Shown here: one piece after another, positions 6,064 to 11,906 of the stretch | How the letters are laid out: every line of letters begins with the position of its first letter | Position numbering within the stretch: position 1 is the stretch's first letter | NCBI GenBank assembly: GCA_902782715.1 | Contig: CACZOG010000172.1 | Location: 1 to 11,906, forward strand | Direction of reading: 5' to 3' | Length of the DNA: 11,906 nt | From: an uncultured Lachnospiraceae bacterium | Lineage (GTDB): Bacteria > Bacillota > Clostridia > Lachnospirales > Lachnospiraceae | Made by a program: the position numbers and the translations under genes | The notes under the pieces: model-generated | Seen by the model: only the letters and a program-made list of their open reading frames with translations | The model's database searches: none | What the model was told of the DNA's origin: nothing

Positions 6064-7245
6064 ATGATAACACTTTTATCTCATATATTTATAAAAAACA
6101 GGAATGATCTCGGCGATGAAAATGTAAGAAGACACTACGGTATTTTAACAGGTACGGTAGGAATCATTCTTAATCTTTTTCTCTTCGCAACCAAATTCAG
6201 TGCAGGCCTTATCACAGGTGCAATTTCCGTAACCGCAGATGCTTTTAACAACTTATCGGATGCGGGCTCAAGCATAATCACTCTTTTGGGCTTTAAACTC
6301 TCAGGCCAGAAACCCGACAACGAACATCCCTTCGGACACGGCAGGATCGAATACATCTCGGGCCTTTTCGTATCCGTCATCATATTAATAGTAGCTTTCG
6401 AACTTGTAAAATCCGGAATCAATAAGATAATCCATCCCGAAGAAGTGATCGTAAGCACTCTTACTTTTGTTTTCCTTGGAATCTCAATAATAATAAAGTT
6501 TTATATGTTCGCTTACAACATGATCTATTCAAAAAAGATCTCATCCACTGCAATGAAAGCAACAGCAGTAGATTCGATAAGCGATACTATCGCAACAAGC
6601 GTGGTTTTGATCTGCTACGTATTATATGCGATCTTTGACATAAAGATCGATGCTTACGCAGGTATAGCCGTAGGCCTGTTCATCGCCTATGCAGGCTTCA
6701 AAACCTTAAAAGAAACGGTATCTCCTCTTCTCGGTCAGACGCCCGATCCCGAATTTGTAAATGAAATAGAAGAAATCGTCCGTTCCAAAGAATGCGTTAT
6801 CGGAATTCACGACATGATAGTTCACGATTACGGTCCTACAAGAATCTTCGTATCTTTACATGCTGAAGTACCCTGCGATCAGGATATACTCTTACTTCAC
6901 GAATGCATCGACGAGATCGAAAACGAGATCAAGCACAGATTGAAATGCGAAGTATCCATTCATATGGATCCGGTAGATACGAATGACGAAAACTTATATG
7001 AAACCAAGGTAATGGTTAATGAGATCTTAAAAGAGATCGATGAAAGACTTACACTTCACGATTTCAGAATGGTTCACGGAGAGAATCATTCCAATCTCAT
7101 TTTTGACATTGTAATCCCTCATAAATTTAAAATGAACGAAGAAGAACTGATAAATGAAGTAAGTAAGAAAGTTCACGATAAACATAAAGGATATCACTGC
7201 GTGATCAATGTTGACAACGATTATGCAGGCATCACCAAACATTAA
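6064..7245 (+). CDS. Cation diffusion facilitator transporter with duplicated C-terminal domain, possibly Mn2+-type
   Basis: This is a divalent-metal/proton antiporter of the CDF family, exporting metal from the cytoplasm. The first 225 residues hold about six transmembrane helices. The metal site is formed by TM2 (ADAFNNLSD, D59 and N63/D66) and TM5 (D170-x3-D174). The family also shows HPFGHGRIEY at 88-97. A DxxxD rather than HxxxD pair in TM5 is associated with Mn2+ transport in this family, so an MntE-like role is plausible but not proven. A cytoplasmic domain follows at about 248-304. Unusually, a second similar domain occupies about 331-386, giving 393 residues against about 300 for ordinary members. 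The ATG follows GGGGA at 6053-6057. It is divergent from rpsU and is followed 119 bases later by trhA with no clear terminator. Confidence 0.92.
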   Translation: MITLLSHIFIKNRNDLGDENVRRHYGILTGTVGIILNLFLFATKFSAGLITGAISVTADAFNNLSDAGSSIITLLGFKLSGQKPDNEHPFGHGRIEYISGLFVSVIILIVAFELVKSGINKIIHPEEVIVSTLTFVFLGISIIIKFYMFAYNMIYSKKISSTAMKATAVDSISDTIATSVVLICYVLYAIFDIKIDAYAGIAVGLFIAYAGFKTLKETVSPLLGQTPDPEFVNEIEEIVRSKECVIGIHDMIVHDYGPTRIFVSLHAEVPCDQDILLLHECIDEIENEIKHRLKCEVSIHMDPVDTNDENLYETKVMVNEILKEIDERLTLHDFRMVHGENHSNLIFDIVIPHKFKMNEEELINEVSKKVHDKHKGYHCVINVDNDYAGITKH

Positions 7246-7286
7246 ACGATTTCACATATTGTTCACACTAACAGACCTCGTTGCTC

Positions 7287-7313
7287 TTGACGGGTTTTAA
7301 TGATTGTGATAAT
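7287..7313 (+). promoter_or_regulatory. Probable promoter of trhA
   Basis: TTGACG (7287-7292) lies 15 bases before GATAAT (7308-7313). The spacer is short, but TGTGATAAT forms an extended -10 element, which compensates. It would start transcription at about 7320, inside the inverted repeat at 7312-7332. Confidence 0.55.
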
Positions 7314-7332
7314 GTAGTATTGTAAACTACAT
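7312..7332. promoter_or_regulatory. Inverted repeat at the expected trhA transcription start
   Basis: ATGTAGT (7312-7318) and ACTACAT (7326-7332) form a perfect seven-base inverted repeat with a seven-base spacer. It overlaps the 3' end of the -10 element and the probable +1. The position fits a repressor operator, but a short 5' hairpin is equally possible. It does not exactly match an operator family I can name. Confidence 0.45.
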
Positions 7333-7364
7333 CATAAGTCGTCAGAGATATGTGAGGTGATAGT

Positions 7365-8057
7365 ATGGATGCAAAAGCTATGGAAACAAATTCATTTAAC
7401 GCAAACAGATTGTTTTTTAACGGCTTTAAACTTGATATAGGCGAAGAAATAGGAAATGCAATAACTCACGGAGTCGGTGCCGCACTTTCAATAGCAGCTA
7501 CCGTAATAATGATAGTTGCAGCTTCCGTTAATCATAAAGGACCTTTGGCAATAACGGGCGTATCTATCTACGGAGCATCGATGATACTTTTGTATCTTAC
7601 ATCCTGCCTTTACCACGCTCTGATTTTAACAAAGGCAAGAAATGTATTCCAGAGGCTCGACCACTGTATGATCTTCTTCTTAATAACCGGAACATATACA
7701 CCGATAGTCCTTTCGGTAATTGGCGGATGGGTCGGCTGGACAGTCTGGGGAATAAATGTTGCATGCAGTGTCCTGGGAATCACGCTTAACGCCATATCGA
7801 TAAAGAAATTCAACAAAGTATCTCAGATACTTTACATCATAATGGGATGGTCGATCGTAATTTTCGCATATACGACCATCAAAGCGATACCCATTCCCGG
7901 ACTCCTTTTACTCTTACTCGGCGGTATCACATATACCGTAGGAACAATATTCTACAGAAAGAAAGGTGTAAAATATACGCACTTCATCTGGCACATCTTC
8001 GTAATGCTCGGAAGCGTACCATTCTTCTTTGTGGTATATAATCTCATCTGCAGATAA
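7365..8057 (+). CDS. trhA: TrhA / hemolysin III (PAQR) family membrane protein
   Basis: This is a seven-helix membrane protein of the bacterial PAQR family. Members are linked to membrane homeostasis, and the old hemolysin III name reflects one early report. The 230-residue protein carries the family metal-site motifs: EExxNxxTHG (27-36), SxxxH (S80 and H84, in the family form SCLYH), LDH (98-100), GTYTP (109-113) and HxxWH (206-210). Hydrophobic segments span most of the protein from about residue 36. The length is normal. The ATG follows GAGGTGA at 7354-7360. It has its own probable promoter with an overlapping inverted repeat and ends about 25 bases before a bidirectional terminator. The family is certain; its molecular activity in this organism is not known, and a role in cell lysis should not be assumed. 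Confidence 0.94.
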   Translation: MDAKAMETNSFNANRLFFNGFKLDIGEEIGNAITHGVGAALSIAATVIMIVAASVNHKGPLAITGVSIYGASMILLYLTSCLYHALILTKARNVFQRLDHCMIFFLITGTYTPIVLSVIGGWVGWTVWGINVACSVLGITLNAISIKKFNKVSQILYIIMGWSIVIFAYTTIKAIPIPGLLLLLLGGITYTVGTIFYRKKGVKYTHFIWHIFVMLGSVPFFFVVYNLICR

Positions 8058-8080
8058 GTCAGCAGATATTCAATAAATAA

Positions 8081-8111
8081 AAAAAATCGACTTTTTAAAA
8101 GTCGATTTTTT
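8081..8111. terminator. Bidirectional terminator shared by trhA and the converging 72-aa gene
   Basis: AAAAAATCGACTTTT (8081-8095) and AAAAGTCGATTTTTT (8097-8111) form a long, nearly perfect inverted repeat with A and T runs on both sides, so it works in either direction. The stop codon (8095-8097) and the last codons of the minus-strand gene lie inside it. Confidence 0.9.
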
Positions 8112-8313
8112 TATAGTCATATCCAAGCCAGGGATTACTGAGATTGTCGGCACAGTTAATGGGACGGACATAATCGCCGAAGTCCATGAATTCTCCGCCT
8201 TTATCTCCTATATCATTTGAATCCTTTAGCCATTTGGCCATGATCATAAGAGCAAGGCATACGCCGATGATAAGCCCGAATACTATTCCATAGAAATTTG
8301 CGAAAAATACCAT
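8095..8313 (-). CDS. Small single-pass membrane protein, function unknown
   Basis: This 72-residue protein is not one I recognise. It has a hydrophobic segment at about 6-26 (FYGIVFGLIIGVCLALMIMA), then a polar tail with DKGGEFMDFGDY and NPWLGYDYKK, probably cytoplasmic. The ATG at 8311-8313 is separated by one base from the TAA (8315-8317) of the upstream zinc-ribbon gene, with AGGA about eight bases before it, which suggests coupled translation. The open frame extends upstream to a TTG (8340), but that would overlap the neighbour and lacks a ribosome-binding site. The last codons sit inside the bidirectional terminator. The tight link to the zinc-ribbon membrane protein suggests that the two act together. 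It could have no homologues outside close relatives. Confidence 0.72.
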   Translation of the reverse strand: MVFFANFYGIVFGLIIGVCLALMIMAKWLKDSNDIGDKGGEFMDFGDYVRPINCADNLSNPWLGYDYKKIDF

Positions 8314-8314
8314 A

Positions 8315-9688
8315 TTACGCGTCCTGCCTTTCTTTTGCAAATCTGTTTATCTGTGTTGCCGTCGTGAGACTCATGCTCTTTTTCAATGAAAAATACATTT
8401 TTTTCGCTCTCGTGAAAAGCCAGAAAGCCACACAGGGACAGCCTATCGCAAACATGATCGTTGCCCTGTTCTGAAGTCCGAACTGAAGGAAAAAGAAATG
8501 AGAAAGCGCAGTTATAAAAAGTATACCCACACTTGAAAGCGCAAGCGCTATAAGTGCGAAAAAGATCGTAACCTTAACCCTGTCGAAAGGAACGGCTCCT
8601 ACCATTTTACCGGTCTGTCCGTTTACAAGAAACGTATAGGATTTACCGTCATTCTTAACAGTTAAGAACCATGCGGGAAGAAGTGCATATTCCGTCTTAT
8701 TAACCGTGAAATCAGGATCCCTGCTCACAAGTTTTCCGTTCTTATGATACAATTCCTTCTGCACTTCGGAATCAAAAAGTTTCATGGCTTTCATTACAGC
8801 AGCAGGAGTGATATCTGCCACTCCCACATCAAATCTGTCCGAATAATAACCGGAAAGATAAGCCATATCAAATTCTTTTAACTGTCTCATATCGTAAGGT
8901 TCGAGTCTTGTCGACGAATCATCATTTAAATTCGATGAAGCGTCCAGAGTCAGTCTTCTGTAGTTTGTATCTCCTTCGAAATACTCATAACGCGTTACTG
9001 TCGTTTTACCCTGTTTCTTTTTGTATTTATAAAACTGTTTATCATGATAATACATGTCGAAAAGCCAGAAAGGTACATAGATGCCTCTGAGTTTTTCGGT
9101 CTCAAAATTCTTGATCTTTTTCGGAATAAAGAATCCTTCATTTAAATGTGCCCTGATAATGCGTTCGGCATCTTCCTTATTAACCTTAAAAGGAATGATA
9201 TAATCAGGTTCAAGATAATCTTCCACTCTGTCGGCAACAACCGTAGCCTGACCGCAGTAAGCACAGAAAGTGGATGATTCTACACCGTTAACCGCAAGTT
9301 CGGCTCCGCAGGAAGTGCATCGCATGATCTGCATCTTAACCGAAGCATGAAGTCTGACTTCCTCTTTGGCCTGTTCTTCTTCTTTTCTTTCAAGAATGGT
9401 TTTGTAATCGCCGAATTCATTTGAAGCGAAACCTGAAGGATTTACGAAATCAAATCTGTTTTCGTGAATTATCTTCTTCACTCCTGTGGAATCAACAGAA
9501 TAATCCGTAGGTTTGTTAAATTCAAAATATTCAGCTTTTTTACTGTCGGCTTCTTCCTCATTTTTAGTAAAACCACCCTGTGAAACCTCTTCAACAGTAT
9601 AGGCCGCATCGCAGTAACGACAGACCATCATATTTTTTTCAGGTGAATATTCAATAGCCGAGCCGCAGTTTTTACATTTGTAAATCAT
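8315..9688 (-). CDS. TFIIB-type double zinc-ribbon membrane protein, function unknown
   Basis: This 457-residue protein has two Cys4 zinc ribbons with identical spacing, CxxC-x14-CxxC: C5/C8/C23/C26 and C124/C127/C142/C145. Between them lies a charged, probably flexible stretch (about 40-118). A folded region at about 155-370 includes YIIPFKVNKEDAERIIRAHL (163-182), YVPFWLFD (204-211) and a repeat of that idea at LLPAWFLTVKNDGKSYTFLV (336-355). Two transmembrane segments follow at about 371-396 and 408-427, then a basic tail. Proteins like this are often called TFIIB-type zinc ribbon proteins, and sometimes wrongly PriA-like helicases; no helicase motifs are present. The N-terminal domain is probably cytoplasmic. 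The ATG follows GGGAG about six bases upstream. It is the middle gene of a three-gene unit. A specific role cannot be given. Confidence 0.85.
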   Translation of the reverse strand: MIYKCKNCGSAIEYSPEKNMMVCRYCDAAYTVEEVSQGGFTKNEEEADSKKAEYFEFNKPTDYSVDSTGVKKIIHENRFDFVNPSGFASNEFGDYKTILERKEEEQAKEEVRLHASVKMQIMRCTSCGAELAVNGVESSTFCAYCGQATVVADRVEDYLEPDYIIPFKVNKEDAERIIRAHLNEGFFIPKKIKNFETEKLRGIYVPFWLFDMYYHDKQFYKYKKKQGKTTVTRYEYFEGDTNYRRLTLDASSNLNDDSSTRLEPYDMRQLKEFDMAYLSGYYSDRFDVGVADITPAAVMKAMKLFDSEVQKELYHKNGKLVSRDPDFTVNKTEYALLPAWFLTVKNDGKSYTFLVNGQTGKMVGAVPFDRVKVTIFFALIALALSSVGILFITALSHFFFLQFGLQNRATIMFAIGCPCVAFWLFTRAKKMYFSLKKSMSLTTATQINRFAKERQDA

Positions 9689-9731
9689 TTTAAACTCCCG
9701 AATCCGTTAAGAATTATGAAAGCAGATCAGT

Positions 9732-10139
9732 TTAAAGGAATTTTGAAACAATACCAAGGATAATGAATCCGATAGCTGCAAGCGTTCCGAGACCGTTTAA
9801 GATAAGTCCGAAAATACCCAAAATTTTCTGAGCTCCGTCAAGTTTAAAAGCTGCAAACGCTCTGGTTAAACCGAAAAGAGGGAAAATGATGAAGATTCCG
9901 CCGAAGAAGAATCTTCCGCCGCTGATAAGGCTAAAGCCCATAGCGCAGTTGATAACCGTTACTACAAGACCGATAATCAATGACCATAAGCCTTCTTTGC
10001 CGCCTTTAACCTTAGGCTGAACATATTCGCCCTGATTCTCGCTCAATGTAACATTGCTGCCCGATTCGGGTTCGTTAACCGTAAATCCATCCTGATTAAC
10101 TTCCGTGTAATTGTTGTTTTCGTTGTTAAGATTATCCAT
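9732..10139 (-). CDS. Small three-helix membrane protein with Asn-rich N terminus, function unknown
   Basis: The 135-residue protein has an acidic, Asn-rich hydrophilic N terminus (1-45) and three hydrophobic segments at about 51-73, 77-96 and 107-131. The glycine-rich helices are reminiscent of DUF4190-type small membrane proteins, but I cannot confirm this. I place the start at the ATG at 10137-10139 because AGGAGG lies at 10146-10151 with six-base spacing. The two preceding codons in frame (TTG AAG) fall between them. It is the first gene of a likely unit with the zinc-ribbon protein, with a gap of 43 bases and no terminator between them. It is separated from tpiA by a terminator. No clear promoter stands out in the 152 bases upstream, although that stretch is very AT-rich. 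Confidence 0.78.
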   Translation of the reverse strand: MDNLNNENNNYTEVNQDGFTVNEPESGSNVTLSENQGEYVQPKVKGGKEGLWSLIIGLVVTVINCAMGFSLISGGRFFFGGIFIIFPLFGLTRAFAAFKLDGAQKILGIFGLILNGLGTLAAIGFIILGIVSKFL

Positions 10140-10234
10140 CTTCAACCTCCTTAATGATAATATTTAACCCAAAAAGTTTATAGCCGTATATAAACAAAAT
10201 AAACCGTTATATTTTTCTAAATGAACGAAAAAGC

Positions 10235-10277
10235 CTTAAAACAAAACGACAGGCCGAAAATTTTGTTTCGACCTGCC
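10235..10277 (-). terminator. Intrinsic terminator of the pgk-tpiA unit
   Basis: On the minus strand GGCAGGTCGAAA pairs with TTTCGGCCTGTC across 10248-10277, with two G-T pairs and a short loop, followed by GTTTTGTTTTA. It starts 14 bases after the tpiA stop codon. Confidence 0.88.
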
Positions 10278-10291
10278 GTGAATGATGTCAA

Positions 10292-11038
10292 TTATGCATT
10301 AACGATCTGACCGAAATCTGCTTTAAGAGAAGCACCACCGATAAGACCGCCGTCAATGTTGGGCTTTGAAAGAAGCTCAGCAGCATTTGAAGCGTTCATG
10401 GATCCGCCGTACTGAATGCGAACTGCATCAGCTGTAGCCTGATCATACATTTCTGCAATAAGTTCTCTGATGCCCTTACATACTTCTTCTGCCTGATCGG
10501 ATGTAGCAGTCTTGCCTGTTCCGATAGCCCAGATGGGTTCGTAAGCGATAACCATAGTCTTAACCTGATCTGCAGTTACGCCTGCAAGATCTGACTTGAT
10601 CTGAAGACGGATCCAATCCATTGTTACGTTCATTTCTCTCTGTTCAAGAGATTCGCCGCAGCAAAGAATGGGAGTAATGCCTGCTTCGAAAGCCTTTAAT
10701 ACTTTCTTGTTAAGGAAAGCATCATCTTCTTTGAAGTATTCTCTTCTCTCTGAATGACCGATGATCACGAATTCAACGCCTGCATCTTTTAACATGGGAG
10801 CTGAGATTTCACCTGTGTAAGCACCCTTGTCTTCAATGTAGAAGTTCTCTGCGCCTACATGTACGTTTGTACCCTTAACAGCTTCTGCTACGGGAACGAT
10901 ATCGATAGCGGGAACGCAGTAAACTACGTCAACAGCATCGTTCTTTACAAGATCTTTTAATTCTGCACAAAGTGCAACTGCCTCACTGGGAGTCTTGTTC
11001 ATTTTCCAGTTTCCGGCAATAATTCTTCTTCTAGACAT
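10292..11038 (-). CDS. tpiA: Triosephosphate isomerase
   Basis: TpiA interconverts dihydroxyacetone phosphate and glyceraldehyde 3-phosphate in glycolysis and gluconeogenesis, in the cytoplasm. All catalytic elements are present: NWKMN (10-14, with Lys12), IIGHSERR (92-99, with catalytic His95), AYEPIWAIGTG (165-175, with catalytic base Glu167), flexible loop 6 at about 168-178, and phosphate-binding YGGS (210-213) and GGAS (234-237). The 248-residue length is normal. The ATG follows AAGGAGA about eight bases upstream. It lies 17 bases after a DUF3592-like gene and is followed by an intrinsic terminator, so it closes the pgk cluster. Confidence 0.98.
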   Translation of the reverse strand: MSRRRIIAGNWKMNKTPSEAVALCAELKDLVKNDAVDVVYCVPAIDIVPVAEAVKGTNVHVGAENFYIEDKGAYTGEISAPMLKDAGVEFVIIGHSERREYFKEDDAFLNKKVLKAFEAGITPILCCGESLEQREMNVTMDWIRLQIKSDLAGVTADQVKTMVIAYEPIWAIGTGKTATSDQAEEVCKGIRELIAEMYDQATADAVRIQYGGSMNASNAAELLSKPNIDGGLIGGASLKADFGQIVNA

Positions 11039-11055
11039 TTTTTAAATCTCCTTAA

Positions 11056-11538
11056 TTATCTGTTTTTCGGAGGTTTCTTAAGAAGATAGGCAATGGAAAG
11101 AAGAATAATTCCGAGCGTACAGCATACGCCGACAATGATTATTCCGTTCTTAAGCATCATGTTTCCGACTTTGGAATAATATGCAGCAAAAAGTTCGGGA
11201 ACTCTGCAGACCGTGGGATCTTCCGTTGAATAGTAAACCTTTACTTCGTCTCCTACGGAATATGCATCCGTATAAACCTGCTGGTCGGTTTTGTAAACGG
11301 CATCTTCTACCGTGTACTCTACCGTGATCTTATCCAAAGCGATCGATGCTATATTGCCTTTTGTTTCTTCTATTTCTGCAGCAAAGTTGGATCTTTCGAT
11401 ATCCACATTGTCGATAGCAACATAGTTCTGAATTCCGACTCTGATGCATGAAACTCCGAATAACAGCGCTATCAATAATAAGATGAGACTTATTATTGAT
11501 AAAACGCCGCTTATTTTTTTCTTTTTTTCATCAACCAT
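11056..11538 (-). CDS. DUF3592-like membrane protein between pgk and tpiA
   Basis: This 160-residue protein has two transmembrane helices (about 11-33 and 131-153) enclosing an extracytoplasmic region of about 95 residues, with a Lys-rich cytoplasmic N terminus and a short basic C terminus. The middle, about 66-113, with ITVEYTVEDAVYKT and YSVGDEVKVYYSTEDPTVCRV, matches the DUF3592 pattern of a short beta-rich domain between two helices. No enzymatic residues are evident. The ATG at 11536-11538 lies 11 bases after the pgk stop. Its ribosome-binding site is weak (AAGG about ten bases upstream), so translation may depend on pgk. Its position suggests cotranscription with the glycolytic genes, though nothing shows a metabolic role. 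Confidence 0.82.
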   Translation of the reverse strand: MVDEKKKKISGVLSIISLILLLIALLFGVSCIRVGIQNYVAIDNVDIERSNFAAEIEETKGNIASIALDKITVEYTVEDAVYKTDQQVYTDAYSVGDEVKVYYSTEDPTVCRVPELFAAYYSKVGNMMLKNGIIIVGVCCTLGIILLSIAYLLKKPPKNR

Positions 11539-11549
11539 ATCAGCAGACC

Positions 11550-11906
11550 TTATTTGTCATCTGCAGCATATACGCCGGGAAGTTCCTTGCCTTCAAGGAA
11601 TTCAAGAGATGCACCGCCGCCTGTTGAAATATGGCTCATCTTGTCTGCAAAGCCTAACTGGTTGCAAGCTGCTGCTGAATCACCGCCGCCGATGATAGTT
11701 GTAGCATCTGTTTCAGCAAGTGCCTTTGCAACTGCGATAGTACCTTTAGCAAGTGTAGGGTTCTCAAATACACCCATAGGTCCGTTCCAAACAACTGTCT
11801 TTGCGTTCTTAACAGCGTCAGCGTAAAGTTCAGCTGTCTTAGGTCCGATATCAAGACCTTCCTTGTCAGCAGGGATCTTGTCAGCATCTACAACAGATAC
11901 TTCGAT
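11550..11906 (-). CDS. pgk: Phosphoglycerate kinase, C-terminal part
   Basis: Pgk transfers the phosphate of 1,3-bisphosphoglycerate to ADP in glycolysis. Only the last 118 residues are in the window, and the gene runs off the right edge in frame. The nucleotide-binding domain is clear: VVWNGPMGVFE at 38-48 of the fragment, TIIGGGDSAAA at 70-80, and HISTGGGASLEFLEG at 92-106. The end (ELPGVYAADDK) is where the family normally stops. The first ATG seen in this frame (11775-11777) is an internal Met, not the start. In transcription order it is followed by the DUF3592-like gene and tpiA. Confidence 0.97.
   Translation of the reverse strand: MEVSVVDADKIPADKEGLDIGPKTAELYADAVKNAKTVVWNGPMGVFENPTLAKGTIAVAKALAETDATTIIGGGDSAAACNQLGFADKMSHISTGGGASLEFLEGKELPGVYAADDK

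Noticed and set aside
8315..9688. PriA-like helicase annotation for the zinc-ribbon protein
   Set aside because: No Walker A/B or other helicase motifs are present. Similarity is limited to zinc-binding cysteines, and the protein has two C-terminal membrane helices.
10140..10291. Promoter for the 135-aa membrane protein
   Set aside because: Several TATAAA- and TATTAT-like elements occur in this AT-rich gap, but none has a convincing -35 at proper spacing, so no promoter was called.
11554..11826. Plus-strand open frame of 90 residues at the right edge
   Set aside because: It is antisense to pgk, whose kinase motifs read through the same interval.
1..11906. CRISPR array, insertion sequence, tRNA, prophage or toxin-antitoxin pair
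   Set aside because: No regularly spaced repeats, transposase-like or integrase-like protein, tRNA cloverleaf or toxin family was seen on either strand.

Overview
The window looks like a chromosomal, non-mobile stretch from a low-GC Clostridia genome, most likely a Lachnospiraceae-type anaerobe. This placement rests on gene content: a Na+-pumping biotin decarboxylase with a lipoprotein-type OadG subunit, a clostridial S21 protein, a TFIIB-type zinc-ribbon membrane protein, and a pgk/tpiA glycolytic cluster. It is inferred from protein style and AT-rich intergenic DNA, not from a database search. I see no rRNA, tRNA, insertion sequence, prophage or CRISPR array, and no gene-free stretch longer than 300 bases.

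Layout, left to right. (1) 1-3116, minus strand: a four-gene operon for a membrane-bound, biotin-dependent, Na+-translocating decarboxylase. In transcription order it encodes a carboxyltransferase (MmdA-like), an OadG-like subunit with a lipoprotein signal peptide, a small biotin carrier, and the OadB-type Na+ pump (cut by the left edge). A promoter and an inverted repeat lie upstream at about 3158-3223. (2) 3366-5651, minus strand: a membrane-anchored calcineurin-type phosphoesterase, then scpA and scpB, ending in a clear intrinsic terminator at about 3298-3343. (3) 5738-5914, minus strand: rpsU (58 aa), with a strong promoter, a leader hairpin touching its ribosome-binding site, and its own terminator. 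(4) 6064-8057, plus strand: a cation-diffusion-facilitator transporter with a duplicated C-terminal domain, then a TrhA/hemolysin III membrane protein. (5) 8095-10139, minus strand: a three-gene cluster of poorly known envelope proteins, converging on a terminator shared with trhA. (6) 10292-11906, minus strand: pgk (partial), a DUF3592-like membrane protein and tpiA.

Most of this is ordinary housekeeping DNA. The decarboxylase operon would convert a carboxylated acyl-CoA to its decarboxylated product and use the energy to export Na+. The parts deserving a second look are its divergent carboxyltransferase and lipoprotein OadG, the tandem C-terminal domain of the metal transporter, the zinc-ribbon membrane cluster, the extra membrane gene inside the glycolytic cluster, and several inverted repeats at transcription or translation starts. 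I found no convincing evidence of a wholly new system. Several genes start at internal or non-ATG codons rather than at the longest open frame; the reasons are given in each entry.
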